A DNA stretch of 13,389 bases from an uncultured Eubacteriales bacterium. GTDB taxonomy: Bacteria; Bacillota; Clostridia; Oscillospirales; Butyricicoccaceae. The translations under genes were made by a program, and so were the position numbers. The DNA lies in NCBI GenBank assembly GCA_900555855.1, contig USML01000050.1:1-13389 (forward strand), in the 5' to 3' direction. The stretch's first letter is position 1. The number at the start of each line of letters is the position of its first letter. Of this stretch, positions 6,513 to 11,937 are shown piece after piece. The notes under the pieces are model-generated. The model did not search any database, had not been told where the DNA came from, and saw only the letters and a list, made by a program, of their open reading frames with translations.

Positions 6513-7043
6513 ATGACCATTACGGAAAAGACCGCCTATCTCAAGGGCCTTCTGGAAGGCATGAACATCGACCAGACCACCAACGAGGGCAAGCTGCTGG
6601 CCGCCATCATCGAGACCGTGGATGAGATCGCGCTCAGCGTCGCCGATCTGGACGACGAAGTGGGCGCCATCAACGACGAGCTGGATACGCTGGAGGAATC
6701 CGTGGACGCCATGGACGAAGCGCTGGACGATGTCGAAGAATCTCTGGATGTCATCGACGAGACGCTGGACGACATGGACGAGGATCTGGATGAGCTCTTC
6801 GAGATGGTAGATCCCGATTTTGACGACGACGACGAAGATTGGGACGACGAGGACGAAGACGACGACGAAGACGACGAAGAGGAGCTTTATCAGCTCACCT
6901 GCCCCACCTGCCAGGAGGAGATCGTGGTAGATGAGGATATCCTGGCCAAGGGCGGCATGAAATGCCCCGCCTGCGGCGAGGAGCTGGATTTCGACCTGTC
7001 CCAGGTGGTAGAGGATCTGGCGGAGGATCCCGACGCCGAATAA
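6513..7043 (+). CDS. Very acidic coiled-coil / zinc-ribbon protein, CD1247 N-terminal domain-like
   Basis: A 176-residue protein with 71 Asp/Glu, 5 Lys and no Arg. Residues 1-40 resemble the N-terminal domain seen in clostridial CD1247-type proteins (EKTAYLKGLLEGM start). Residues about 46-99 form seven to eight unbroken heptads with hydrophobic residues at two fixed positions, a strong coiled-coil pattern. A polyacidic linker (about 101-124) follows. A C-terminal zinc ribbon has C130-x2-C133 and C151-x2-C154 (CPTC, CPAC). The start follows AAAGGAGA at good spacing. The gene lies between efp and a strong terminator, so it is probably expressed with efp by readthrough. Function is unknown; oligomerisation through the coiled coil and contact with a basic partner are inferences. 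Confidence 0.88.
   Translation: MTITEKTAYLKGLLEGMNIDQTTNEGKLLAAIIETVDEIALSVADLDDEVGAINDELDTLEESVDAMDEALDDVEESLDVIDETLDDMDEDLDELFEMVDPDFDDDDEDWDDEDEDDDEDDEEELYQLTCPTCQEEIVVDEDILAKGGMKCPACGEELDFDLSQVVEDLAEDPDAE
6822..6884 (+). repeat. GAC/GAA/GAG trinucleotide run coding for an acidic linker
   Basis: The run is built almost wholly of GAC, GAA and GAG triplets, interrupted near 6837-6842 by GAT TGG, and encodes about 20 Asp/Glu. GAC predominates, so it is a near-microsatellite that could change length by slippage without breaking the frame. Confidence 0.7.
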
Positions 7044-7056
7044 CCAAAGCAGTCAT

Positions 7057-7094
7057 GAGGGCGGACCACAGTTTGGGTCCGCCCTCTGTTTTTT
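7057..7094 (+). terminator. Strong Rho-independent terminator of the efp group
   Basis: A perfect 11-bp stem (7057-7067 with 7076-7086) with an ACAGTTTG loop, followed by TG and six T (7089-7094). It lies 14 nt after the stop of the zinc-ribbon gene and 26 nt before the MATE start. Confidence 0.92.
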
Positions 7095-7119
7095 GTGCGG
7101 AGAGCCGCGGGAGGATGCG

Positions 7120-8454
7120 ATGAGAAACATGACGGAGGGCAGCGTCACGGGACACCTGCTTTCCTTTGCGGTGCCCACGGTGCTGGGCAACCTGCTGCAA
7201 CTTTCCTACAACGCTGCGGATTCTGTGGTGGTGGGCAAATATCTGGGAGAAAACGCCCTGGCCGCCGTCAGCACGGTCAGCCCCATCATGACCATCATGG
7301 TGCTGGGCGTCTCCGGCATCAGTCTGGGGGCCTCTGTGCTCATGAGCCGCTTTTTCGGCGCCGGCAAGGAGGCGCTTTTGAAAAAGGAGCTGGCCACCAC
7401 GCAGGTGTTCGGCTTTTTCTGCTCGCTGCTGGTGTTTCTGGCGGGGGCGGCGCTGGCTTCGCTGGTGCTGCGGCTGATCCGGGTGCCGGAGGCCGCCTTC
7501 GGCCCGGCGCTGCTCTATTTCCGGCTGATCCTTCTGGGCTTTCCCTTCACCTTTCAATACAATGTTCTGGCCGCCGCCCTGCGGAGCATCGGCAATTCCG
7601 TGGCTCCGGTGGTCTTTCTGGGGCTTTCCGCCCTGCTGAACATCGGGCTGGATCTGGGTCTGGTGGCATGGCTGCAATGGGGCATCCCGGGGGCGGCGCT
7701 GGCGACGGTGCTTTCCCAGGCGGCGTCCTGCGCGGCCTGCGCGATCTATCTCCATGCCCGCGTCCCGCTGCTGCGGCTGGAGCCGGGGCAGCTGCGCATC
7801 GACCGGCAGCTGCTGGGCGAGACGCTGAAAAGCGGTTCTCTCACTGCCCTGCAGCAATCGGCCCAGCCCATCGGCAAGGTGCTGATCCAGAGCGTGATCA
7901 ACAGCCAGGGCGTTGCGGCCATGGGGGCCTTCAACGCCGTGTGCCGGGTGGACGACTTCGCCTGTATCCCCGCCCAGAGCATCGGCGCCGCCATCATGAC
8001 CTGCACGGCCCAGAACCGGGGCGCAGGCCGGCCGGAGCGCCTGCGGGAGAGCATCCGCCGGGGGCTGACCATCGCCCTGTGCTATTTCCCGCTGATCTGC
8101 GGGACCACGCTGCTGCTGCGCCGGCCGATGATGGCGCTTCTGACGCCGGTGGGCCACAGCGAGATGCAGCAGATGGGCACGGCCTATCTGGCGGTGAAGG
8201 CCTGGTGCTTCATCCTGCCCTGCGTTCTCAACGCCATGCAGGGCTATTTCCGGGGGCTGAACCGGATGCGGATGGTGCTGCTCTGCACGCTGATCCAGAT
8301 CTCCCTGCGGACGGTCTTCGTCCGGCTGCTGGTGCCGCGGATGGGCATCACCGGCGAGGCCTGGGCCTGCCTGATCGGCTGGAGCGTCCAGCTGATCTTT
8401 GAATACGCCTATTATTTTCTGCGGATCCGGGGAAAGGAGCGCAGCCTTTGCTGA
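7120..8454 (+). CDS. MATE-family multidrug/toxin efflux transporter
   Basis: A 444-residue integral membrane protein with about 12 hydrophobic segments in two halves. The N-terminus (MTEGSVTGHLLSFAVPTVLG) is typical of Firmicutes MATE proteins. Other family marks are the ALRSIGNS segment (about 153-160), the NIGLDLGLV segment (about 174-182) and AQNRGAG (297-303) in the second half. Members export cationic drugs or metabolites using Na+ or H+ gradients; the substrate here cannot be told. The frame is open from a TTG at 7093, but that lies in the terminator T-run. ATG 7120 with GGGAGG 5 nt upstream is the sensible start. No promoter is visible in the short gap after the terminator. mnmA follows after 31 nt, probably co-transcribed. 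Confidence 0.93.
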   Translation: MRNMTEGSVTGHLLSFAVPTVLGNLLQLSYNAADSVVVGKYLGENALAAVSTVSPIMTIMVLGVSGISLGASVLMSRFFGAGKEALLKKELATTQVFGFFCSLLVFLAGAALASLVLRLIRVPEAAFGPALLYFRLILLGFPFTFQYNVLAAALRSIGNSVAPVVFLGLSALLNIGLDLGLVAWLQWGIPGAALATVLSQAASCAACAIYLHARVPLLRLEPGQLRIDRQLLGETLKSGSLTALQQSAQPIGKVLIQSVINSQGVAAMGAFNAVCRVDDFACIPAQSIGAAIMTCTAQNRGAGRPERLRESIRRGLTIALCYFPLICGTTLLLRRPMMALLTPVGHSEMQQMGTAYLAVKAWCFILPCVLNAMQGYFRGLNRMRMVLLCTLIQISLRTVFVRLLVPRMGITGEAWACLIGWSVQLIFEYAYYFLRIRGKERSLC

Positions 8455-8485
8455 CGCTTTCCCCTTATGAAAGGAGCAAATCATT

Positions 8486-9532
8486 ATGTCCAAGGCATTT
8501 GTTGCCATGAGCGGCGGAGTGGACAGCTCTGCGGCGGCTCTGCTGACGCTGCAGCAGGGCGATCAGGTCACCGGCGTGACCCTCCGGCTGCACGACCGGC
8601 GGGACGGCTGCGGCGGCGAACAGGACGCGGAGGACGCGGCGGCGGTCTGCACCCAGCTGGGCATCGCCCATGCGCTCTGGGCGGAGGAGGAGGCCTTCCG
8701 CCGCTGCGTGATGGATCCCTTTGCCCGGCGCTATCTGGAGGGGCAGACGCCCAATCCCTGCATTTTCTGCAACCGGGAGCTGAAGTTTGGCCGCCTGCTG
8801 GAGCGGGCGCTGGCGGAGGGCGCCGACTGCATCGTCACCGGCCACTATGCCCGGGTGGAGCAGGACCCGGCGACGGGCCGCTTCCTGCTGAAAAAGGCCG
8901 CCTTCCCCCAGAAGGACCAGAGCTATGTGCTTTATTCCCTCACGCAGCACCAGCTTTCCCACCTGCGCCTGCCGCTGGGCGGCATGGAAAAGGAGCAGGT
9001 GCGGCTGCTGGCGGAGCAGGCCGGCCTGCAGACCGCCCATAAGCCGGACAGCCAGGACATCTGCTTCGTCCCCGATGGGGCCTATGCCCGCTTCCTCTGG
9101 GACTATACCGGCCACACGCCGGAGCCGGGAGATTTTATCGACATGGACGGCTGCATTCTGGGGCAGCACGCCGGTCTGGAATGCTATACCATCGGCCAGC
9201 GCCGGGGCATCGGCCTTTCCGGCAGCCACCCCTATTATGTTGTTGCAAAAAATCCCCGACGCAACACCGTCATGCTGGGCGAGGATGAGGATCTCTGGCA
9301 GACGGAGCTGCAGGCGGGCGAGCTGAACTGGATCGCCTTCGAGGGGCTTTCCGCCCCCATCCGCTGCGCCGCCCGCACCCGCTACCATCAGCAGGAGACG
9401 GCCTGTACCGTCTATCCCCAGGGGGAGGGCGTCCGGGTGGCGTTTGACGCGCCCGTGCGGGCCATCACGCCGGGACAGGCCGTGGTCTTCTATCAGGACG
9501 AGCTGGTCCTGGGAGGGGGGACCATCCTGTGA
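8486..9532 (+). CDS. mnmA: tRNA-specific 2-thiouridylase MnmA
   Basis: A 348-residue protein, slightly shorter than typical MnmA. The ATP pyrophosphatase P-loop is MSGGVDSS (8-15). The catalytic pair is C92 in NPCIFCNRELKFG and C193 in SQDICFVPDG. The GHYAR (119-123) and QKDQSYVLY (142-150) signatures and the C-terminal barrel with YTIGQRRG are present. It activates uridine at the wobble position (U34) of Lys, Glu and Gln tRNAs with ATP and transfers sulfur to make 2-thiouridine. No dedicated cysteine desulfurase is in the window. AAAGGAG lies 9 nt before the ATG. The stop overlaps the start of tcdA by 4 nt. Confidence 0.97.
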   Translation: MSKAFVAMSGGVDSSAAALLTLQQGDQVTGVTLRLHDRRDGCGGEQDAEDAAAVCTQLGIAHALWAEEEAFRRCVMDPFARRYLEGQTPNPCIFCNRELKFGRLLERALAEGADCIVTGHYARVEQDPATGRFLLKKAAFPQKDQSYVLYSLTQHQLSHLRLPLGGMEKEQVRLLAEQAGLQTAHKPDSQDICFVPDGAYARFLWDYTGHTPEPGDFIDMDGCILGQHAGLECYTIGQRRGIGLSGSHPYYVVAKNPRRNTVMLGEDEDLWQTELQAGELNWIAFEGLSAPIRCAARTRYHQQETACTVYPQGEGVRVAFDAPVRAITPGQAVVFYQDELVLGGGTIL

Positions 9533-10263
9533 GCCGGGCAGAGCGCACCCAGCGCACGGCGCTTTTGCTGGGCCAGGAGGGCGTCGGCCGGCTTTCCCGG
9601 GCCTTTGTGGCGGTGTTCGGCGTGGGGGGCGTTGGCTCCTTCGCGGCGGAGGCGCTGGCAAGGGCCGGCGTAGGCCGGATCCTTCTGGTGGACAACGACA
9701 CCGTCAGCGAGAGCAACATCAACCGCCAGCTGGTGGCGCTGACCTCCACGGTGGGCCAGCCCAAGGTGGAGGTGATGGCCCGGCGCATCCGGGACATCCA
9801 GCCCGAGGCGGAGGTGATCTGCCGGCAGGAGTTTTTCAGCGAGGAAAACGCAGCGTCCTTCCCCTTCCATGCGCTGGATTATGTGATCGACGCCATCGAC
9901 AGCGTCTCCGCCAAGGTGGAGCTGATCTGCCGCTGCAAGGCGGCGGGCACGCCCATCATCAGCTGCATGGGCGCGGGCAACAAGCTGGATCCCTCCCGCT
10001 TCGCCGTCACAGACCTTTCCAAGACAGACACCTGCCCGCTGGCCCGGGTGCTGCGGCAGCGGCTGCGCAAGCGGGGCATCACCCATCTGCAGGTGGTCTA
10101 TTCCACCGAGCCCGCCCTGACGCCCCGGGAGACCATCGCCGAGGGCGGCCGGAGGCAGCTCCCCGGCAGCGTCTCCTTCTGCCCGCCGGTGGCAGGCTTT
10201 TTGGCAGCCGGCGCGGCCATCCGGGCGCTTTCCGGCGCGGAAAAAGCGCCGGACGCGGAATAA
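9529..10263 (+). CDS. tcdA: tRNA threonylcarbamoyladenosine dehydratase TcdA
   Basis: A 244-residue E1-like (ThiF/MoeB superfamily) protein. The nucleotide-binding loop is FGVGGVGSF (30-38), the acidic strand end is LLVDND (52-57), and NINRQL (63-68) carries the conserved Arg. DAIDS (121-125) precedes the catalytic region. The SCMGAGNKLDPSRF stretch (145-158) and DTCPLARVLRQRLRKRGI (167-184) are typical of TcdA/YgdL, and ThiF zinc cysteines are absent. It uses ATP to cyclise t6A37 to ct6A in ANN-decoding tRNAs. The start is GTG within GTGA, overlapping the mnmA stop by 4 nt. A G-rich Shine-Dalgarno lies 5-8 nt upstream, so translation is probably coupled to mnmA. Confidence 0.94.
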   Translation: MSRAERTQRTALLLGQEGVGRLSRAFVAVFGVGGVGSFAAEALARAGVGRILLVDNDTVSESNINRQLVALTSTVGQPKVEVMARRIRDIQPEAEVICRQEFFSEENAASFPFHALDYVIDAIDSVSAKVELICRCKAAGTPIISCMGAGNKLDPSRFAVTDLSKTDTCPLARVLRQRLRKRGITHLQVVYSTEPALTPRETIAEGGRRQLPGSVSFCPPVAGFLAAGAAIRALSGAEKAPDAE

Positions 10264-10276
10264 ACTTCCATCGCCC

Positions 10277-10293
10277 CGGGCATACTTTGCCCG
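10277..10293 (+). other. Hairpin directly upstream of the cotF-like ribosome binding site
   Basis: CGGGCA (10277-10282) pairs with TGCCCG (10288-10293) around TACTT, and the AGGTGA ribosome binding site starts at the next base. It could partly end tcdA transcription (a T-run follows at 10300-10305) or modulate access to the binding site. Confidence 0.4.
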
Positions 10294-10305
10294 AGGTGAT
10301 TTTTT

Positions 10306-10758
10306 ATGCAGTGGAACCAGAAAGAAGCCGGCCTGCTGAAGGACCTGAAGGATCAGGAGCAGCTTTGCGTGAACAAATATACCCGTCACGCCCGGCAGGC
10401 CAAGGACCCCCAGCTGAAAAACCTGTTTACCCAGATCGCCCGCACCGAGCAGGAGCATCTCCGCACCGTCACGGAGCTGGAGCTGGGCCGCCTGCCCCAG
10501 ATGGGCGGCGGCGGAGGGCAGGAGCTGCCCCGGTTTTCCGGCGAATACAGCGGCTCCGCCGAGGACCGGCAGATGGACAGCTATCTTTGCTCCGATGTGC
10601 TTTCCACGGAGAAGCACGCCTCCCACCTGTATGATACCTGCGTGTTTGAATTCCGGGATCAGCCGGTGCGGAGCATTTTGAACCACATCCAGAAGGAAGA
10701 GCAGGAGCACGGCAAGATGCTCTACGACTATATGTCTGCCAACGGCATGTATTCCTGA
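10306..10758 (+). CDS. CotF-family spore coat protein, ferritin-like
   Basis: A 150-residue protein, mostly helical, with two helical pairs (about 5-60 and 86-146) joined by a Gly-rich linker (GGGGGQ, 67-72). It resembles the CotF/Coat_F family found in spore coats of Bacillus and Clostridia. Both halves keep a ferritin-like ligand pattern: E18 then E48-x-x-H51, and E102 then E132-x-x-H135. A di-iron centre is therefore possible, which not all coat proteins would need. The ribosome binding site GAGGTGA lies 6-7 nt before the ATG. It stands 42 nt after tcdA. No sporulation-sigma promoter is convincing. Family call good; metal binding is inferred. Confidence 0.82.
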   Translation: MQWNQKEAGLLKDLKDQEQLCVNKYTRHARQAKDPQLKNLFTQIARTEQEHLRTVTELELGRLPQMGGGGGQELPRFSGEYSGSAEDRQMDSYLCSDVLSTEKHASHLYDTCVFEFRDQPVRSILNHIQKEEQEHGKMLYDYMSANGMYS

Positions 10759-10769
10759 AGCACGACGCC

Positions 10770-10802
10770 AAAAGGCCCCCTCCCAACATCGGGAGGGGGC
10801 CT
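10770..10802 (-). terminator. Hairpin A, terminator-like on the minus strand
   Basis: A perfect 12-bp GC-rich stem (10773-10784 with 10791-10802) with an AACATC loop. On the minus strand it ends in a short T-run (four T, the first within the stem). On the plus strand AAAGCC follows, so it would not be a standard terminator for the cotF-like gene. It could stop minus-strand transcription from the phosphoribosyltransferase gene. Confidence 0.5.
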
Positions 10803-11089
10803 AAAGCCTGTCGAAAAACCGCTCCGCTGGGTTTTGTTCCCCGCAAAACAGGTTTTGCGGGGGCCCCTTTTCATAAAATAGGCTCTGGTCGCCCGAAATG
10901 CGGGCTCCCGCGCCCTACGCCGCACTCGCGGCGCGGCCCAGAAGTGCCGTTAGCTCCGGCCTGCGGGCCGGTTTCGCCGTTTTCCTGCGGGAAAACCGGC
11001 GGGCTACGGTGTTTTTTCCCGGCGCATGTCCGTGAAAAAACATCCCATAGGAAAAGCCTGCGGTTCCGCAGACTTTTCGATAAGCGAAT

Positions 11090-11125
11090 GGCCCCCTCCC
11101 AGCATCGGGAGAGGGCCTGTTTTTT
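11090..11125 (+). terminator. Hairpin B, terminator on the plus strand
   Basis: An 11-position stem with one C/A mismatch (11090-11100 with 11107-11117), an AGCATC loop, then TG and six T (11120-11125). It would end plus-strand transcription coming from the cotF-like gene. On the minus strand the stem is preceded by an A-run but has no U-run after it. Confidence 0.75.
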
Positions 11126-11142
11126 GATGTTTTCCGGCTGGA

Positions 11143-11706
11143 TCAGCCCTGCTTGACGGTGCCGTCGGCGTTGAAGACGGGCAGAGGCTCCAGATAGATG
11201 ATGTCGTCCCGCTTTTGGGCATCGCCCTCCGCCAGGATGGACATTTTGCCGCAGATGATGCCGCCGGCCTTGTTCACCAGCGCTTCGATGGCCGCCAGCG
11301 ACTGGCCGGTGGAGATCACATCGTCCACGATCAGGATCCGCTTGCCCTTCATCATCTCTGCATCGGCCACATCCAGATAGAGATGCTGGTCGGCATCCGT
11401 GGTGATGGAGCGCACATCGGATTCAAACACGCCGGTCATATAGAGCTTGGGGTGCTTCCGGGCGATGAAATAATGGGCGTCCTCATGCTGCTGGGCCATT
11501 TCATGGGCCAGCGGGATGCCCTTGGCCTCGGCGGTGATCAGGTAATCATATTCGGGAGCCTTGGCCAGCAGATCCCGGGCGCAGGCCACGGTCAGCGGCG
11601 CGTCGCCGAAGATCACGAAGGCGCCGATGTAAAGCTCGTCGCTGACGCGGCAGATAGGCAGGCTGCGCTCCAGCCCGGCGATGGTCATCTTGTAATAATG
11701 CTGCAT
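11143..11706 (-). CDS. Adenine phosphoribosyltransferase-like protein (type I PRTase)
   Basis: A 187-residue type I phosphoribosyltransferase. The PRPP-binding motif is ILIVDDVISTGQSL (124-137), with the two acidic residues D128 and D129. The strand LITAEAKGIPLAHEMA (56-71) matches the Apt/Xpt-type PPi loop region. Length is close to Apt. It would convert a purine base and PRPP to the nucleotide in the cytosol. The divergent gene is an AzgA/PbuG-type base permease, which supports purine salvage. Whether the substrate is adenine, xanthine or another base cannot be fixed from sequence, and a PurR-like regulatory role is possible but less likely without a DNA-binding domain. The start follows AAAGAGG at 8 nt. 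A consensus promoter lies about 50 nt upstream. Confidence 0.87.
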   Translation of the reverse strand: MQHYYKMTIAGLERSLPICRVSDELYIGAFVIFGDAPLTVACARDLLAKAPEYDYLITAEAKGIPLAHEMAQQHEDAHYFIARKHPKLYMTGVFESDVRSITTDADQHLYLDVADAEMMKGKRILIVDDVISTGQSLAAIEALVNKAGGIICGKMSILAEGDAQKRDDIIYLEPLPVFNADGTVKQG

Positions 11707-11732
11707 AACAAAGGCCTCTTTCTTTTATTCTG

Positions 11733-11749
11733 GATCCCCGGCGGGGATC
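11733..11749 (-). other. Leader hairpin of the phosphoribosyltransferase gene
   Basis: GATCCCC and GGGGATC form a perfect 7-bp stem with a 3-nt loop, just after the predicted transcript start (near 11753) and well ahead of the ribosome binding site. No T-run follows. It could stabilise the 5' end or bind a regulator. Confidence 0.45.
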
Positions 11750-11759
11750 AAACAATAAC

Positions 11760-11787
11760 ATTATACCGTCTCCGCCGCAAATGTCAA
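11760..11787 (-). promoter_or_regulatory. Perfect-consensus sigma-A promoter of the phosphoribosyltransferase gene
   Basis: On the minus strand TTGACA (11787-11782), a 16-nt spacer and TATAAT (11765-11760). Both hexamers match consensus at all six positions, so strong and possibly repressed expression is expected. Confidence 0.88.
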
Positions 11788-11800
11788 ATTCCACCGGCGA

Positions 11801-11814
11801 TTTTTCCGGAAAAA
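11801..11814. promoter_or_regulatory. 14-bp perfect palindrome between the divergent promoters
   Basis: TTTTTCCGGAAAAA reads the same on both strands. It lies 14 bp upstream of the minus-strand -35 box and 34 bp upstream of the plus-strand -35 box, a natural place for a shared operator. No regulator gene is adjacent, and no known PurR box is recognised, so the function is a guess. Confidence 0.35.
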
Positions 11815-11847
11815 AGCGCATTTTTTGAAAAACCCACGGGAAAAGGG

Positions 11848-11876
11848 TTGCATAATCCTCCGCAGTCCTGTAAACT
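11848..11876 (+). promoter_or_regulatory. Promoter of the nucleobase permease gene
   Basis: TTGCAT (11848-11853), a 17-nt spacer and TAAACT (11871-11876) preceded by TG. The hexamers match consensus at 4 of 6 positions each. The predicted start near 11883 places the adjoining hairpin at the very 5' end of the leader. Confidence 0.6.
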
Positions 11877-11883
11877 GAAAGCG

Positions 11884-11911
11884 TTGTGTCCGGGCGCCGC
11901 GCCCGGCACAA
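11884..11911 (+). other. Strong leader hairpin of the permease gene
   Basis: TTGTG plus CCGGGCG pair with CGCCCGG plus CACAA around a CCG loop, giving 12 bp with one bulged T (11889). It sits between the promoter and the AAGGAG ribosome binding site. There is no T-run and no purine-riboswitch core. It could be a 5' stabiliser or protein-binding site. Confidence 0.5.
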
Positions 11912-11937
11912 ATGCTTTGAAACAAGGAGAGACCGCA

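Larger units (their letters stand above)
10759..11142. repeat. Gene-free hairpin-dense element bounded by 29-nt direct repeats
   Basis: This 384-nt gap between convergent genes contains no open frame with a ribosome binding site. Near-identical 29-nt hairpin copies (10774-10802 and 11090-11118, 27 of 29 identical, same orientation) bound it. Just inside are imperfect inverted ends: CCTGTCGAAAA at 10807-10817, and the complement of CTTATCGAAAA at 11074-11084 (9 of 11). The interior holds many stems: a perfect 11-bp stem (10839-10849/10852-10862), CGCCGC/GCGGCG (10919-10934 region), CCGGCC/GGCCGG (near 10957-10972), GTTTTCC/GGAAAAC (near 10979-10996), and TGTTTTTTC/GAAAAAACA (near 11010-11042). 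It may be a small non-autonomous mobile or palindromic repeat, a structured RNA, or stacked convergent terminators. Confidence 0.55.

Noticed and set aside
6895..8508. Long minus-strand open frame opposite the MATE gene
   Set aside because: Gln/Pro/Arg-rich antisense product with no recognised domain; codon pattern and motifs support the MATE protein on the plus strand.
10262..10296. SigE/SigK-like -10 (CATACTTT) before the cotF-like gene
   Set aside because: The implied transcript start would fall in the ribosome binding site and no good -35 box is present.
10774..11118. CRISPR-like repeats
   Set aside because: Only two copies exist, 316 bp apart, each a self-contained hairpin, with no cas genes.
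11215..11937. Upstream extension of the permease frame
   Set aside because: It overlaps the opposite-strand phosphoribosyltransferase and both promoters; ATG 11938 has a proper ribosome binding site and the normal family N-terminus.
11707..11937. Purine riboswitch in the divergent spacer
   Set aside because: The conserved purine-riboswitch core and three-way junction layout are not visible; only simple hairpins are seen.
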